Assembly (NCBI GenBank): GCA_021234155.1
Contig: JAJEKV010000027.1
Coordinates: forward strand, 11,542,716-11,606,715
Direction of reading: 5' to 3'
Source of the DNA: Isoetes taiwanensis
Lineage: Eukaryota; Streptophyta; Lycopodiopsida; Isoetales; Isoetaceae
DNA length: 64,000 nt
Part shown: in pieces, positions 22,118 to 32,130 of the stretch
How the letters are laid out: every line of letters starts with the position of its first letter
Position numbering within the stretch: position 1 is the stretch's first letter
The notes under the pieces: generated by a model
Told to the model about the DNA's origin: nothing
What the model saw: only the letters and a program-made list of their open reading frames with translations
The model's database searches: none
Position numbers and translations under genes: made by a program

Positions 22118-23335
22118 TTTCAATGCGAAAGGGGACCGTGCAATTTATATTTGGGAGCTTGTACATGTTGATGTGGCCCACTACCTTATGCTTTGTGTGG
22201 TGCAAGATATTTCATCTTGTTTATAGATGATTTTTCCCGTAGAGTTTTTGTATATTTTATCTCTACGAAGTCCTAAGTCTGCACCAAATTCCAAGTGTTT
22301 AAAAATGTGGTGGAGACTCAGATTGGCAAAGTCAAGAGACTACGTACTGACAATGGTGGAGAATTTATCTCTGCTCAATTCAAGTTTTTTTGTGAAGAGT
22401 ACGGTATAGCTTGTGAGCCTATCATCACTTATTCCCCTCAGCAAAATGGTTTGTTGAGTATTAGGAACATGCGATAATCAATGTTGTTCGATGTATGCTT
22501 ATTCATGCTGGTTTGGATAAGTCATTTTGAAAAGAAGCTGTGGCTACTGTTGTTTATGTGCAAAATCGAACATTAACTTCTCTGAAAGGCGTAAGTCCTT
22601 TGCAATTATGGATAGAAGTCAAACCAGATGTTCAAAATTTGCGAGTTTTTGGTTGTCTAGCCTATGTTCATATTCCAAAAGAGAAAAGAAAGAAGCTTGA
22701 TCCGGTCAGCCTCAAAGCCGTATTTGTTGGCTATGTTGTGGAGGCACAGGAATACCGATTTTATGATATTGCTACACGAAGAATCATTACTAGTCGTGAT
22801 GCAGTGTTTGATGAGTCTACTATCTGGTATGGTTACTCATCGTCATGATTATAATGCTGTTCTTAGCGATTTTGAGATACTTGATAGCAACCTAATCCCT
22901 AATGTGGATAATGGGCCTTTACATCTTCATGTTGGGAATGAGCTCGTAAATGCGTCTTTACATTCTCATGTTGGGAATGAGCTTGTAAATGTGTCTTCAC
23001 ATCCTCATATTGGAAATGAGTTTGTAGATGGGCATCCTCATGTTGGGAATGAGCTTGTAAATCCTAACGTGGAAGATGTGGAGGCGTTTGTTGGAAAAGG
23101 ATACTTGCGAGTGCGTCTTACAAGTTTAAAACAAACTTTTAGAGACTGGTTGCCAAAGTGAACTCTAAATGGATTCCTAAGTTTTGCATATTCCAATGTG
23201 TATATAAGACGCTCTCAAGAATATTTTGTGGTGATTGCTCTTTATGTGGATGACACTATTTTGGCAATCAAGAGAAGATTCTCTTCTGCATTTAGACATA
23301 TGACCAAATCGCAAGAATAAATATTAGAAAATTGT
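22118..23335 (+). pseudogene. Ty1/Copia polyprotein remnant: integrase and part of RT
   Basis: The segment reads GKQHR, FNAKGDRA and ELVHVDV, then integrase core pieces RRVFVYILSTKS and RLRTDNGGEF (second catalytic Asp). A one-base loss near 22455 shifts the frame close to the catalytic Glu. The integrase C-terminal block follows (22540-22848: YVQNRTLTSLKGVSPLQLW, RVFGCLAYVHIP, AVFVGYV). After an in-frame repeat, most of the RT is missing, but YVDD with flanking ALYVDDTILA appears at about 23243-23272. The order gag-prot-IN-RT is that of Copia. It is multiply broken and internally deleted. Confidence 0.88.
22918..23070 (+). repeat. in-frame repeat of HVGNELVN codons
   Basis: Four successive copies of CATGTTGGGAATGAGCTTGT-like sequence encode HxHVGNELVN-type peptides in the linker between integrase and RT. 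The third copy lacks part of the unit but keeps frame. Confidence 0.85.
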
Positions 23336-23700
23336 AGCACTCAGATTTTTTCCTTTGTGACCACCAAAGGTTTTTTTCATCTGAGTGCGAGACCAAATTT
23401 GCAGGTGGGGAGATTATCTATGAGTTGCAATATTTGGTCTTCATTCTTAGACACAATATTTTCTATATCTTATTTGGTGAAACACTAAAGTCACAGGTGG
23501 GGTGTCAATAAAATTGCCTATGTTAGGAAGGTAGCGTGCCTTTATAAAAAGGCAACGTGAGCTCCTTTTATCTTTCACCTTTATCCTTGGATATACCTTT
23601 TATGGTAACTATATATTGTAACGCATATCATTCAATATACGTGTCTTGTATTGTGGTGCATACTTGCCTCTTTTGTGTTTTCATGGTAAACTAGTAAGTT
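23336..23700 (+). mobile_element. Copia 3' region and LTR remnant
   Basis: Two purine-rich tracts (CAGGTGGGGAGA near 23402, CAGGTGGGGTGTCAA near 23496) precede TGTCAATAAAATTGCC and TGTTAGGAAGG. A TATA-like TTTATAAAAAGG lies near 23541. These are features of a Copia polypurine tract and LTR, but the LTR ends and a partner LTR were not found. Confidence 0.5.
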
Positions 23701-24232
23701 TAAGATAGAGTTCATGAATTGGCAACTTCATATGCTTCCAAAATATCCAATTGAAAATAAATGGGGGTAGAACCTAATCAAAGTTGAAATTAATTTTATG
23801 GATGGATTGTTGGGAGATCATCCATCATGTGTGCGAATGGGAATGTTGGATGTATTAGACATGCATAGTGCTTTGATTGTACCAAAACATTGGCAAAATC
23901 TTAGTAGCTATGGCTTAGTCTGATTTCATGAATTCGTAGCTTGGATGCAAAGGCTCTTCTAACATGAGGAGTATTTTTAACGTCCAAGAAAGACTGAGTG
24001 TAAATTTATACAGGGTCTTTTTTTTTTTTTTTTCACGGGCACTTCGATTTTTTTACCCATTTGAGATTTTGAACAAAGTTAAGAATAAATTTAGGAACAT
24101 AACCATGTAATACAGACTAAAAGTTCGATAAGTCATTATGTATCGTGTATATGCAGACACACAAATTGGCCTTTCATATAGATATGGAAGTTGTAATGAA
24201 CATAAAACTTAATTGAACCTTACTAAAGGAGC
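23701..24232. other. no gene recognised
   Basis: Non-coding DNA with a run of about 17 T near 24018, between the Copia LTR remnant and the MITE. Confidence 0.4.
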
Positions 24233-24236
24233 AACC

Positions 24237-24558
24237 GGGTGAAAGCATGCTAGGGTGTACCATCTAAAGTACTTTTTAGGGAGTGCGAAACTACCCAGAA
24301 AAGTACCCAGCACTGGGTACTGGGAACTTGCATAAATGCTGCAATAAATAATAAGTTTGAGAGTTAATCCATTTATATTAGTCTCTAATAGTATTGTTAT
24401 CCTCTAATACTATAGATTGACATGTTATTGACCTTCAATTCAAAAAATTTTGATTGATTTTAATGGAAAGAAAAAACAGGAATTACCAGTTTGAAAAGTA
24501 CCCAGTGTAAGTACTTTTGAGGGTTCCAAAAGTGGTACACCGTAACATGCTTTTACCC
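24237..24558. mobile_element. MITE, 322 bp
   Basis: The terminal inverted repeats start GGGTGAAAGCATGCTAGG on the left and, as reverse complement of the right end, GGGTAAAAGCATGTTACG; about 23 of 26 positions agree. AACC flanks both ends (24233-24236, 24559-24562), a candidate 4-bp target duplication. The interior holds further short inverted motifs around GTACCCAG. There is no coding capacity. The superfamily is unclear because a 4-bp duplication is not typical of the common ones. Confidence 0.75.
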
Positions 24559-24562
24559 AACC

Positions 24563-26134
24563 TTTTTATTGAAGTACCATCAGATAGAATATACTAAATC
24601 AAGGTTAAATAAGCCGCTGGATCTTTTCCTAACATCTTCATGAGAACATAGAACATGTGTTCGCAAGGAGTATAATTATTCTTCAATGCTTTAACTCAAG
24701 GCACGTGCAAGCAAGCTCTTTCTTAATGCTGACAATATATTTTTGCTTCTCTCTCTCCAAAAGAGAATCAACATGCTGATTTACTTGTAGCACATGTGTA
24801 ATTACACTAATGTTACCCATACCTTTGCTTCTTTCCAAGTTCACTTCACACTGCCTACTACTTAGTTTTGACCTCCACTTGACTTGATTATAATCTTGAC
24901 GCATCGATGTTCCTGAATGCAACATGTTTTCCTCTTCTAGGATCTAGGGCTACGCTCCATAACAGTCCTATGTAAGTTCTCTAAGTTATATCCACCATTT
25001 TTTAAACATTCAAGTTCATTATATGTGATGCATGTATCTGTTACAACTGGCCATAGAATAGGTCTTGATGGGACCTCCTATAAACTAGGATGTGGAGACC
25101 ATGTGCACTTTAAGTTATCTCCACAAAATCAGAAGAACTGCTCACAATTACCACCCTTGAATGTCATGATACCATGAAATGAAGGAGCAGTTGTAGATGC
25201 TATATCCTTGTTAACAAACTTATTACATGCTTTTCCATTTATGCTTGTCCTCCCTTGACATCTAACTTTATTGCCTGTTGTAGTCCTTCGAATAGCCTGG
25301 TTAATATTTGCAACCTGCTTTTCTTACTAGAATGTCTTTAATATTGAACAGATTTGTTACAACAAGATCATCTTTAGCTACACGGGTATGTTAATAGCTT
25401 TCTTATCTGGTTTATGTGCTCCCTTTTCTCGCATCCCTTCCCTTATAGCTTCTTTATTCATTATAGCTTCTTTATTCACAATAAAGCTTGTTGTCATGAA
25501 CTTACGCGAAAACAAGGAAAATACGTGGAAAATATGGAAGAAATATGTCAAGATCTGCAAAGAACCTGATATATGAATAGGAATCAAGAGTACAATGGCC
25601 CGAAGGCAAGCAGGAACATGAGACAGATGCCTAGAAGACTCAAGACTGGCGTTGAATCGGAATGGTTTGACAAGAAGGAGGTGCCTCCTTATATATCTAG
25701 GCCGACGATGGATTGCGCCACTCCAATGGATGAGATCACATTAAGTGTCGTGCATGCATGTAGGTTCTAGAATGTTCTAGAACCTCCTGGGAACAGGCCT
25801 GTATATGAGGAAAACATGGGGAAATGTCTTCAATAAGTATTAGTAGCGCACTTGGCAAATCCCGCTCTGTGCAACTACTTTTTTTGCATTTGTGCGACGA
25901 CCATATTTTGAGAAGATCTACCAGGCCAGCAAAGCAAGTTCTGTGTAATAGCCTGTCAGGGCCTTAAATATTTGAAAGCTTTTCTGAGTACGTTAATGAG
26001 GTAGCTATGCAGTCATGTCTTCTGCTACCATAATCTTCTCTGAGATATCGTGTTCAAATGATGCTTGGATACGTGCTAGTGTTTTTGAAGTTGTTGTTTC
26101 CATGTGTCTATGCAGTTTATCCATGGTTTTCGTA
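24563..26134. other. mostly non-coding; one unrecognised minus-strand exon candidate
   Basis: A minus-strand open stretch at about 25314-25128, preceded by AAAAGCAG, encodes KQVANINQAIRRTTTGNKVR and CNKFVNKDIAS without a recognised domain. Another minus frame (24925-24683) is charged and helix-prone. No exon of ALG13 beyond 26135 was found here, though its missing C-terminus would be expected on this side. Confidence 0.25.
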
Positions 26135-26730
26135 TTAGATCTGTAATCTGTGCATGCAGACATGATGCACACAAAATAGGAACTTCTTCCTTGCTGACTC
26201 CTCAGCCAACTCCATCTGGTGGTTATCCATCAAATCTTCATTCACTACAACCACTAAGGGATGACCCACCTGTAAAGTCTCAAAGATGCTGCCTGAGCCT
26301 GTTGATAATATACAAGTATATAAATATCCCAATAAATTTTCACAAGTGTACAACTTCTATAAAAAATCATAGGGTGTATCTTGCCTGCATGACTCAGTAC
26401 AAGTGAAACAGAGCTAATATGGGTTTTCAAGTTCGGGGAAAATCTAAACCAATCCACCTTTAAACCCCCATCTTCACCATTTGACTGCAAAATAAACATT
26501 CAGCGTGATTATATTATTAAAAGCATGATATAAAGTAGTACCTTCTCTGGCACATATGATCCACGACCAATTTGGAAAAATATAGAAGGAAATGCAAGAG
26601 AAACCATAACCCTCCCACATGACACTGAGTCTGTTGAGCGTACGAGTGCATCAAAGCTGGTAGTACCAACAGTTACAAATACAAGCTTCTCTCCTTGAAT
26701 TGGCGTCTTTGAAACTTTTCCATCAACCAT
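26135..26730 (-). CDS. ALG13: ALG13-like UDP-GlcNAc transferase subunit, three exons
   Basis: ALG13 is the catalytic subunit that, with membrane-bound ALG14, adds the second GlcNAc to the dolichol-linked N-glycan precursor on the cytosolic face of the ER. Exons: 26730-26542, 26484-26385 and 26298-26135, giving 150 codons. Exon 1 has the GT-B start KLVFVTVGTTSFDALV and QIGRGSYVP. Exon 2 has SNGEDGGLKVDWF and LVLSHAG. Exon 3 has GSGSIFETL, VVVNEDLMDNHQMELAEE, the UDP-GlcNAc-binding region. Intron 1 is GT-AG. Intron 2 starts GCAAGA, a GC-AG intron needed for the exact SHAG/SGSIFETL junction. The region after residue 40 is atypical, and the last 12 residues do not match the family C-terminus, so the gene may be truncated or lack a last exon. 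Confidence 0.82.
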
Positions 26731-27808
26731 TGTTGTGCATCCCCAGCCTATTCCTAATATGAATCACCCAAAAGCCCAAGTCGGAAACCACTCTTTGATG
26801 CTGCAATTCGTAAAAGATATAACAAGGGACATGCTTCCCTAGTTCCAGGATTAATTCAAAAATAAAATACAATGTCCTTCATGTGGAAGAGAGGGCTAGT
26901 GCGATAGGACAGTGGTGGAATGACGTGGCACATAGAATTCAAGCAAGATGGCATGTAAAACGAGATTTACTTACTAGTTGGTATCCCTGTAAATGTCGGA
27001 CGTAGCCTAGGTCTGTATTCTGTAATCTTGTGAATGTCGTGCACTCTCCAACAGTAAAACTGACCTGAGTTGCTTTTTGAAGATGTTCCCATAGCGTCAC
27101 ACATAAGACTTGTACAGTAGCAACATAAGGAACTAGTGCATGAGTTTGATCATATTTGGGAGCAAGACATTGAAGAGGATAACATGAAATGGAAAATCTT
27201 CTAGGAGGAAGTGAGCCACAACTCTGTTATCTTTACAGAAACTGGCTATCTATTAATCAATATCTGTGTCTTCCATATCTTGGATCTTATGAAAGAGAAT
27301 TTAATCTTTTCTTCTCCTCTTTCTCTCAGGAATTGAAGCCCACAGGGTCTGTGTCGGGCCATTTTTCACATCCTGTAGTCCAAAGATCAGGCCTTCAAAC
27401 CGAATCGAGTAAAAACTGCCCGCAAAGCTTCCGATTTTCCTTCTTAGCAGGCGAAGGAGCGAGGTAAGCTTTGGCAGCTTACTCAACCAATCTATTTTTT
27501 ATGGGTATTCTTGCAACAGGCACATCAGAATGTATGCGACCGAGCAAATCTACGAGACTAATGTAAACTGCATCATTCTGTGACTGTTGAAGCGTCATTC
27601 GAATGCATATCTTGTGATCCGCCATGCCCAAACAATCTATACCATCAGTCACATCCCAAACGGATCGTCACCGTCTAAGTGTCACTGGGCATCACAAAAA
27701 CCCTAAAAAAGCCCAACAGATCGCAACCACTTATACATAATATTCTATGGCATATTATACTGAAAACAAATCGAGGCCTTCAAAACGTCACTCCACCCTC
27801 CAACAAGA
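26731..27808. other. upstream of the ALG13-like gene, no gene recognised
   Basis: This is the expected promoter side of the minus-strand ALG13-like gene. I see no clear TATA box. Plus frame 27189-27467 and minus frame 27486-27301 have no recognised domain. Confidence 0.35.
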
Positions 27809-27831
27809 GGGTTGCCCCCTACGGGCAACCC
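27809..27831. repeat. GGGTTGCCC hairpin, copy 2
   Basis: Perfect 9-bp arms GGGTTGCCC and GGGCAACCC around CCTAC, followed by CAAAAA. It is the same motif and orientation as 20582-20606. Confidence 0.75.
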
Positions 27832-27925
27832 AAAAATGTGAAGTAAAAGCGGACACGTGACATTCATAAAAATAAACATTCACGTGGCGCAATCTTATTG
27901 GCGTTCCAGTCAGAATTTAACCTAA

Positions 27926-27951
27926 GGGTGGAATCACACTTGTGCCCGCCC
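27926..27951 (+). repeat. left terminal inverted repeat
   Basis: Starts GGGTGGAATCACACTTGTGC; differs at one position from the reverse complement of 32035-32060. TAA precedes it. Confidence 0.9.
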
Positions 27952-28387
27952 GCCCGTCCGTCTAAAAACTTTTTGACCAATAGGAAAACGAATTTTTTTA
28001 GTCTTGGGCACCTCTACTATCACACTATGCATGCCCTAAACGTGGGCAGGGGGTCCAATCCTGGGCGGGGGATATGGTCTGCCCAGGGTCCTGGGCGCAT
28101 CACAGCTCAGCATGAAAATCCATCCTGGCAGATCGATTCCTGGCAGATCGATTTCTTGGAGCTCGTGGCGGGAACTGCACGTCGGAGCAGAAGCTAGCAT
28201 TGCTGCGCATTTGAGGTAAGATCACTCCAATTCTCTCTCGGATTTGTTCTCATAAAATAAAGATTGCTCCATCGTGAATGCTCTTTATCCAATTCATGCA
28301 AGAACGTGTAAAAATTTATTGGTTTCAATGCAATTTGTATATATTACCATGCTTATCTTCTTCGTTTCTGTCTATTATTTTTGGCAG

Positions 28388-29389
28388 ATGGATCCTAATC
28401 AGAAAGAGTACGTTCCATGCACTCAACAAAATGATTTCAGACAGATGGTTTCTAATTCTCAAGCATTGGCTGGTATAACATCTCCATTAGTTCTACCAAG
28501 TCATCAATTTGCCTCTCGTACACCATTTCCACAGTATCTAATGCCATCTCAGCCAAATCCAAATCAATTTCATAATTCTGCTATGCCATCTACATTCTAT
28601 CCTACACAATATTCGTCTTTCCATGATGCAAATTTGGTCTCCCCTACGCTTGCTCCTCCAAGTGTGACTTCTCCTACACTTGTTGCAACATGTCTCACGC
28701 CTTCATCTCCAGATGGACAAAAAGATGGTAAGAAGAGAAAAAGGGGAAAAGGACAGCAACAGGCAAAGATCACAAGCAAGAAAGCAGGTAAGAAAGTTGC
28801 TAAAGAGGTTGTCAATGTTGATGACGGTTCTGAAGACGAGGAAGAGTCTAGTAGGAAAAAATGGCCAGAAAAACACGTGGTTGCCTTGATACATGCTCGT
28901 GGTGAGCTTAATTCTGAATTTGAACGTCCACCCAAACAGGGAATCAACTTGTGGGACAAAGTACGTGTGAGGATCATTGGGTTATGTCCAGATTTCAGTA
29001 GGGATACAGTAGCTTGCAGGAAAAAGTGGGGAAATGTTTTTAAGCAATATCAATCGGATGTTGCCTGGAATCAGGTATCAGGAAATGATAGAAAGGAATC
29101 TTGCGGTCATTATGAATTGATGGACAGCTACTTTAGTGGGAAAGCAAATGTGAGAAAACATGTGCATGCAGGTGCAATTGATGATGAAGAATGCGATGAC
29201 ACAATGATGAATGGAGAAGTCCAATTAGATGGAGAGCTTAAGAAAGATGTTGACTGCAAAAGTGAGCTAAACGAAGTGAAGATTGAGACTGCAGATTCAC
29301 TCATCTCAAAGGCGAAGAAGACAAAAAACATTGCAGTTGGCCTTTTAGAGCAAGTTCTTGTTGCAGGTAGGGAAATGAACAAATCATGA
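28388..29389 (+). CDS. Myb/SANT-like (trihelix-type) DNA-binding protein, transposon-borne
   Basis: The 333-codon frame starts at 28388, directly after an acceptor (TTGGCAG); a leader intron 28216-28387 has donor GAG/GTAAGA, so this ATG is preferred over 28274. Residues 1-105 are low-complexity, rich in S, P, T and Q. Residues 106-140 are strongly basic (DGKKRKRGKG) and could hold a nuclear signal. An acidic patch (DDGSEDEEES) precedes the Myb/SANT domain at about 158-240, with three spaced Trp (W159, W189, W214) in KKWPEKHVVALIHARGEL and ACRKKWGNVFKQY. The frame stops at NKS. The next frame continues as ERRKVDILERIESSF to a stop at 29459, so a one-base change has probably cut off a helical C-terminus. 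Such proteins serve as the second protein of Harbinger elements; a captured host trihelix gene is the alternative. Confidence 0.75.
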   Translation: MDPNQKEYVPCTQQNDFRQMVSNSQALAGITSPLVLPSHQFASRTPFPQYLMPSQPNPNQFHNSAMPSTFYPTQYSSFHDANLVSPTLAPPSVTSPTLVATCLTPSSPDGQKDGKKRKRGKGQQQAKITSKKAGKKVAKEVVNVDDGSEDEEESSRKKWPEKHVVALIHARGELNSEFERPPKQGINLWDKVRVRIIGLCPDFSRDTVACRKKWGNVFKQYQSDVAWNQVSGNDRKESCGHYELMDSYFSGKANVRKHVHAGAIDDEECDDTMMNGEVQLDGELKKDVDCKSELNEVKIETADSLISKAKKTKNIAVGLLEQVLVAGREMNKS

Positions 29390-29734
29390 GCGAAGGAAGG
29401 TAGACATTCTTGAGAGGATTGAAAGCAGTTTTGCCAAATTGGTTGACAAGTTCATTTAGGTGACCGTTCTAAGTTTTTACAGGGCTTTAACTTCCTATCA
29501 TAAGAATTGGTGTTTTTGAACACCACCACAAATTAGATCATTATCCACTTTGAGCAAACAACCAAGTCTGAAATTCTAGCTCTTTTGTAGCATGTTCTTT
29601 AACAGAAATTTTTCTTATTAACTTTGTTCTTGTGCTATGATCCTCCTAACAGTTTAAAGAGTTAACTACGCTTCATGCCACAATGCTAGATGGCATAGTT
29701 TAAGTTGCTGAAGCATCATTTTATGGTGTCGCAG

Positions 29735-30737
29735 GTGCCATTTCTGCTACAATTGTTTGTCCTCTTGATGTCATTAAGACACGCTTGCAGGTCAATGTGC
29801 CTCAGGCCCAAATAAAGCATTTCAAGGGTAAGTGCTTATTGTTTCCCTAATGATTTACTAATTGCATTAATATAAAAGAAAACAACGCAGTTTACAGTCT
29901 ACACTGCATAGGTAGCGTAATAGCACAGAACTTCTGGCATATTTTAAAAACTGAAGGGGTAAGGGGGCTTTATCAAGGACTCTCGCCAACTATGCTTGCA
30001 TTGCTTCCTAATTGGACGGTAATATGATAATTTGAGTTTTTCTGTTTATTTCGTGGTTCTATTCTGAGGGCTATTAACGATGAGCTTTTGCAGGTGTACT
30101 TTGTAACATATGCACATATGAAAGATCTACTGCAATCTAGAGGCAAGTTAGTTGAAGCTTTTGCTATTTGTTAACTTAGTAAGTGAAAAATAACACAACC
30201 TACAACCGTCTAGCAGCATGTTGCTTATGGCATATAACTTGTGTGATTATATGCATGTGATGCAGAGGGTCACGTCTGCAGGTGAAAACGCATCTGCAGG
30301 TCCTGTGCATTTCTATGGTGGACTGTGTGTTCCAGCTTATAGTTTTCAGCATTTGTTATTCTTGTTTGCACATGATTCCAGACTCAAAGGTTGAGACCAG
30401 GTTTAGTTCCTTACAAGGGCACACTTTCCACCTTATATCGTATCGCAACAAGGGAGGGATTACGTGGGCTTTACAGGTTTTGTATAAGTCTTAATACATT
30501 GCAAGTCATCAATCTTGAAGAGCAATATATCATATGCCATATTTATATGGTACTCTCATTTGATTTGTTTATATTCTCCAAGTTTTGATCTGCCACATAC
30601 CATAGAGTAATTTGTGGTTAGATGTTGGCGCAATGGTAACCTTTTCAGATGATTGTTTGGACAGTGGCTTGGTCCCAGCAATGGCAGGCGTAAGTCATCC
30701 AGCTGTCCAATTTGCTGTGTATGAGAAAATAAAAGTT
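29735..30737 (+). pseudogene. NDT-type NAD carrier gene fragment (mitochondrial carrier family)
   Basis: Exon pieces of a plant NAD transporter-like carrier occur in order. 29735-29827: AISATIVCPLDVIKTRLQV, with the PxDxxKxR carrier signature. 29912-30018: [20 protein letters not shown]. 30094-30142: VYFVTYAHMKDLLQSR. About 30284-30301: VKTHLQ. 30382-30476: [20 protein letters not shown]. 30665-30737: GVSHPAVQFAVYEKIK. Most junctions keep phase and have GT-AG ends; the intron after 30142 starts GCAAGT. The first exon(s), most of the third transmembrane repeat entry and the C-terminus are missing. The family exchanges NAD+ for adenine nucleotides across organelle inner membranes. Retained introns show the capture was of genomic DNA. 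Confidence 0.85.
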
Positions 30738-30750
30738 GTATGTGCAGAAA

Positions 30751-30798
30751 CAGTATTATACAAATTTTCTCATACAGTATTATACAAATTTTCTCATT
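30751..30798 (+). repeat. 24-bp tandem duplication at a capture boundary
   Basis: ACAGTATTATACAAATTTTC plus CTCAT-type ending occurs twice in succession between the carrier fragment and the transporter fragment. Confidence 0.75.
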
Positions 30799-30847
30799 CA
30801 AGCATCCAACTCTTTTTTACTTCATTATCCATGCACACAGCAGAAAG

Positions 30848-31088
30848 AGATTTGGCCAATAGCAAAGTAGGTCCATCCATAACATGAAACGAAGGCCCAA
30901 AAGACCGATGGATTTTTTCCATTCTCCAACCATATTTTTGATAGTTCTTCACAGCAAACTTTGGCAGAGAGCTCGTTTGGAAGTGGCAGCAAGTCACTGT
31001 AACCTAATTGTTGCTTCATACCAACCGCTAATAAAGGATTCACATAACTAAATGTGAACCATCCTTGTATCCTTCTCAGTTTTCCAAC
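30848..31088 (-). pseudogene. ABCC13-type ABC transporter exon fragment
   Basis: After an acceptor (TTTTGGTAG, minus strand) an open segment of about 80 codons reads RRIQGWFTFSYVNPLL, then KQQLGYSDLLPLPNEL, CCEELSKIWLENGKNPSVFW and CYGWTYFAIG. This is the cytosolic linker ahead of the first ABC transmembrane domain of plant ABCC13/MRP-like full transporters. The rest of the roughly 1400-residue protein is absent. It is convergent to the carrier fragment and lies inside the same transposon, so it is a second independent capture. Confidence 0.8.
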
Positions 31089-32034
31089 CTACCAAAATTT
31101 AGTTAAAGATTAAATCGAAAAATTGTGATCCAAAAATTTATTACAATTCTGCCAGCAAAATATAGATGTTTTTCTGTGATATTGTCCTCCGTTTATGCTT
31201 CCGCATTAAATTAAAACGAATATTGCCAAGACTAGAACCTCTGAATTAGATTCCTGAGAGCATATGCACATCTCTGCAACTATGCAATTGCAGTCTAACT
31301 TTTCCGTGTCAACAATTAATTGGCTTGGAGATACCACTGGAGGAGAAGCACTTTCATATCCACTAAGACCACTTGCCTATGAGATTCACACACAATACCA
31401 ATGTTGCTAAAGGGTAGTACTTCCCTGTTTATATATGACATATTGAGATTGATTAAGACGGAGAAAGGGGAACCTAAATAATAGATATAGTGCTAAGTAA
31501 ACAAGCAATCTTGTTCATATTTGCATTCTGTATTTCCAACTAATGGATACATTCTGTAATTTAAGACAATTCTCTATGGCAAGTACTGAAAATTGAAGCC
31601 CAAGAACACATGTATCAGTCACAAAACTGAAGCAAAAAAGTGAGCAGATCAAAGATAGACCCATTGTTACACATTTACTCAAGCATTCAAAATATCAAAG
31701 CTAAAATCGATCAACACAAATATCATCTCGTATTTAACAAATCCATCATTCACAAAACAATTGAACAAATATAGCCAACAATAAGCTTGTTTACTGCAAC
31801 AAATACTTTCTGTTTTGCTCTTGAACGAGGGAGAGAATTTGGAGATGGAGTAGAGTTACCTCAATAGAAAATGCACGTTCTCCTCGTTGCCGGACCTGCG
31901 CGTTCTCCTCGTTGCTCTTTTGGCGGGCTTGTATGTCCACCATGGATTCTTCCGTGGCTCTCAAAGGGCAGGCAGTAATGTGTCGGTGCGTTTGCCACTA
32001 TAATACCCTGCCCAGGAAGGAAAATTTAGGACAT

Positions 32035-32060
32035 GGGCGGGCACAGGTGTGATTCCACCC
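32035..32060 (-). repeat. right terminal inverted repeat
   Basis: Ends GTGTGATTCCACCC and is followed by TAA; 25 of 26 bases agree with the left repeat. Confidence 0.9.
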
Positions 32061-32130
32061 TAAGTTGTCTTTAGGCCTACGAGGATATGTGAACTTTTTG
32101 TGACATCTTATCTGAGGGGCGAGCTCGGCT

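Larger units (their letters stand above)
27926..32060 (+). mobile_element. PIF/Harbinger-like transposon with captured host gene fragments (Pack-type)
   Basis: The terminal inverted repeats are 26 bp and 25 of 26 positions agree: left 27926-27951 starts GGGTGGAATCACAC, right 32035-32060 ends GTGTGATTCCACCC. TAA flanks both ends (27923-27925 and 32061-32063), the TWA-type target duplication of PIF/Harbinger. The 4135-bp element carries a Myb/SANT ORF, then intron-containing fragments of an NDT-type carrier (plus) and of an ABCC13-type transporter (minus). No DDE transposase was recognised, so it would be non-autonomous. From 31089 to 32034 I see no gene. Confidence 0.85.
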
